The notes below the pieces were generated by a model, which worked only from the letters and a program-made list of their open reading frames with translations, was not told where the DNA came from and made no database searches. A stretch of 64,000 nucleotides of DNA from the NCBI GenBank assembly GCA_046349955.1, contig JAXMBI010000009.1, positions 62,001 to 126,000 on the forward strand, read 5' to 3'. This DNA comes from JBGAPH01 sp046349955 (lineage in GTDB: Bacteria > Planctomycetota > Planctomycetia > Pirellulales > JBGAPH01). The position numbers and the translations under genes are program-made. Numbering within the stretch: the first letter of the stretch is position 1; every line of letters starts with the position of its first letter. Positions 62,690 through 64,000 of this stretch are shown one piece after another.

Positions 62690-64000
62690 CTAGGACGCGG
62701 TTTGCATGGGCACCAAGGGTAGAACCATGCAAGTAGCTGTCGTCCCACACACAGGGTAGTTACGCCCAGCAGATGGAGTAGTTCTTTTCGAACCATGCCT
62801 GAATGTCGCTTTCGACGCCGCGGTCGTACTCGGTAGCCACGTGCAACGTCTTGCCTAACACCGGATCGCCATCTCCCCTTGGTCGATGATGATGATCCGG
62901 CCGCCTTTGATCACCATCCGCGGCAACTCGAACATCGTTTCCTTGTTCTCGTGCGGCGTGTAGATCGTGATGTCGGCGTCGAAGCCCGGACCGAGGTGGC
63001 CTTTGTTCTTCAGGCGGAATATCCTCGCCGGGCCGGCGGCGTGATGATCGCAATTTCATTGAGCGTGTATTCGCGCGTGATGTCGGCCAGTTGGCTCCCG
63101 CTCCCGCACCAAGGGGTGACACGTCTTAAGAATGTCGGCGCGATACGTGCGGTCCGTAACAAGCGAATGATCTGCGGATAGGCCAAGAACCGGCCGCCGT
63201 TCCAGTCGATCGGTGCTCATCACCACTCGCCAGGGGTCGTTCACCAGCAGATACCATTCGAGCCCAATGGCCCATTGCAGGGCATGCACCAGCGTCTTGT
63301 TCCTGTACTTGATCAGGGTGATGCCGCAGCCCGATTCCATTTCGGTGTCGCTGCTGAACCATTTGCCGCCGTACACCTTCGAAGAAAGTAACCGAGCGGC
63401 CCATCGCCCGTCATGCTGGTGGTTTCGCCGAACAGCACCTGCCCGACGTCGATCGTCACGTTCTCATGGGAGTTGACATAGTCGGCGGGGGGCGACCTTG
63501 CTGTTGAAGGTGTTCTCGTCCCCTTCGCCGCCGCCGTAAGCTATGAAACTGCGTGGGTGATGTGTCCGCGGTGGCCTTCGAGGGCCTTCATCGTCTCTAG
63601 GGTAGTGGTCCAGTTGCCCGGCATCCCCAGGTTGTTGCAGTGGATGTGGACGGGATGCGGCAGCCGCAGCTCGGCGGCCGCCTTGGCGACGCCGCCGACG
63701 ATATCTGCCGCGGAGTGACGTGGAAATGGTCGACGACGGAATCGAGGCCGCTAACGTTGCCCGCCTGATTCTTCCAGACCTCGGCCGCAGGGTGACCAGT
63801 TTAGGGAGCGAAGCCCTTGGCGGCCGTGAGCAGCCAGCCGATGAACGCTTTCCGGCTTCTCCGGCTCTTGCTCCTGCAACGACCTTCATGACGTAGTGGT
63901 TGTTGCCCATCAGGACATAGAAACCCTTGTCGATGCAGGGCGTGTCCTCGAATTCCTCGTGCGCGTGGCGGTAGCCGAGCGGCAGGATCGCAGCGTCGAA
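62690..64000 (-). pseudogene. fhcA: Frameshifted fhcA, formylmethanofuran dehydrogenase subunit A family, 5' end beyond the window
   Basis: Reading the minus strand across all three frames gives an almost continuous FhcA/FmdA amidohydrolase-like protein. From upstream to downstream: FDAAILPLGYRHAHEEF and MGNNHYVMKVVA (63880-64000), PHPVHIHCNNLGMPGNW (about 63620-63670), GDENTFNSKVAP (about 63490-63525), KWFSSDTEMESGCGITLI (about 63310-63370), HALQWAIGLEWYLLVNDPW (about 63230-63285), GPGFDADITIYTPHENKET (about 62940-62995) and GKTLHVATEYDRGVESDI (about 62800-62850). The end reads NYPV..., DDSYLHGSTL and VPMQTAS with stop near 62690. About ten single-base frame changes interrupt it (near 63870, 63850, 63800, 63540, 63490, 63385, 63205, 63105, 63045, 62880, 62760, 62720). 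In intact form it belongs to the formyltransferase/hydrolase complex of tetrahydromethanopterin C1 transfer. Either a decayed gene or sequence error. Confidence 0.8.

Noticed and set aside
62217..62750. Minus-strand frame over the repeat region
   Set aside because: Only its start overlaps the real fhcA C-terminus (DDSYLHGSTL); the rest is repeat DNA read as protein.

Overview
The window is about 65-68% GC and most likely comes from a planctomycete of the Pirellulales type. The evidence is the mix of gene families: a DUF1559 pilin-like protein, an extended SbtA-type transporter, a receptor-type Ser/Thr kinase and a PQQ-propeller protein sharing an N-terminal module, a DUF1080-esterase fusion, an orphan dipeptide-binding protein, a C1-transfer fhcA gene, and the GC-rich hairpin repeats between genes. 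No IS element, CRISPR array, rRNA or tRNA gene was seen. The one structured RNA is a tmRNA. The genome assignment is inference from family content.

Layout. 1-11.9 kb: a PhyH dioxygenase, then two overlapping genes for very large secreted/membrane proteins of unknown function (1129 and 2232 aa) and a GNAT acetyltransferase. 12-14.1 kb: prpB-prpC of the methylcitrate cycle. 14.2-19.2 kb: small membrane proteins, a secreted 594-aa protein and an SbtA-like transporter with a long charged insert. 19.6-22.6 kb: an NtrB/NtrC-type two-component pair. 22.6-26.7 kb: small unknown genes, an ADP-ribosylglycohydrolase, a DUF1559 protein and a lipoprotein. 26.6-28.6 kb: motA-motB flagellar stator genes, MotB having a His/Asp/Glu-rich tail. 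28.8-29.3 kb: ssrA with promoter and terminator. 29.5-34.7 kb: cytochrome P450, DUF1080-esterase fusion, fatty-acid-hydroxylase family protein, GNAT. 34.9-38.5 kb: pseudo-receiver protein, MazG-like pyrophosphohydrolase, FHA-EAL phosphodiesterase, sugar transferase. 39.3-44.6 kb: Gly/Arg-rich EF-hand protein, FHA/coiled-coil membrane protein, DksA/TraR zinc finger protein, HtrA protease. 45.1-49.6 kb: an EF/PhcB-like methyltransferase, a ketoacyl-synthase homologue without its catalytic Cys, a DUF420 protein, a HEAT/DMP19 protein. 49.6-56.9 kb: a three-gene operon (PQQ propeller, orphan solute-binding protein, unknown secreted protein). 57.2-61.8 kb: PilZ-like protein, Ser/Thr kinase, ABC exporter. 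61.8-62.7 kb: inverted palindromic repeats. 62.7-64.0 kb: a frameshift-riddled fhcA (formylmethanofuran dehydrogenase subunit A family).

How the genes fit together. Several modules touch signalling: NtrB/NtrC (sigma-54), the EAL phosphodiesterase and PilZ protein (cyclic-di-GMP), FHA domains and a Ser/Thr kinase (phospho-threonine), and the flagellar stator. Metabolic content points to propionate/methylcitrate breakdown and tetrahydromethanopterin-linked C1 transfer. The least explained parts are the twin giant proteins, the PQQ/solute-binding operon and the methyltransferase/inactive-ketosynthase pair.
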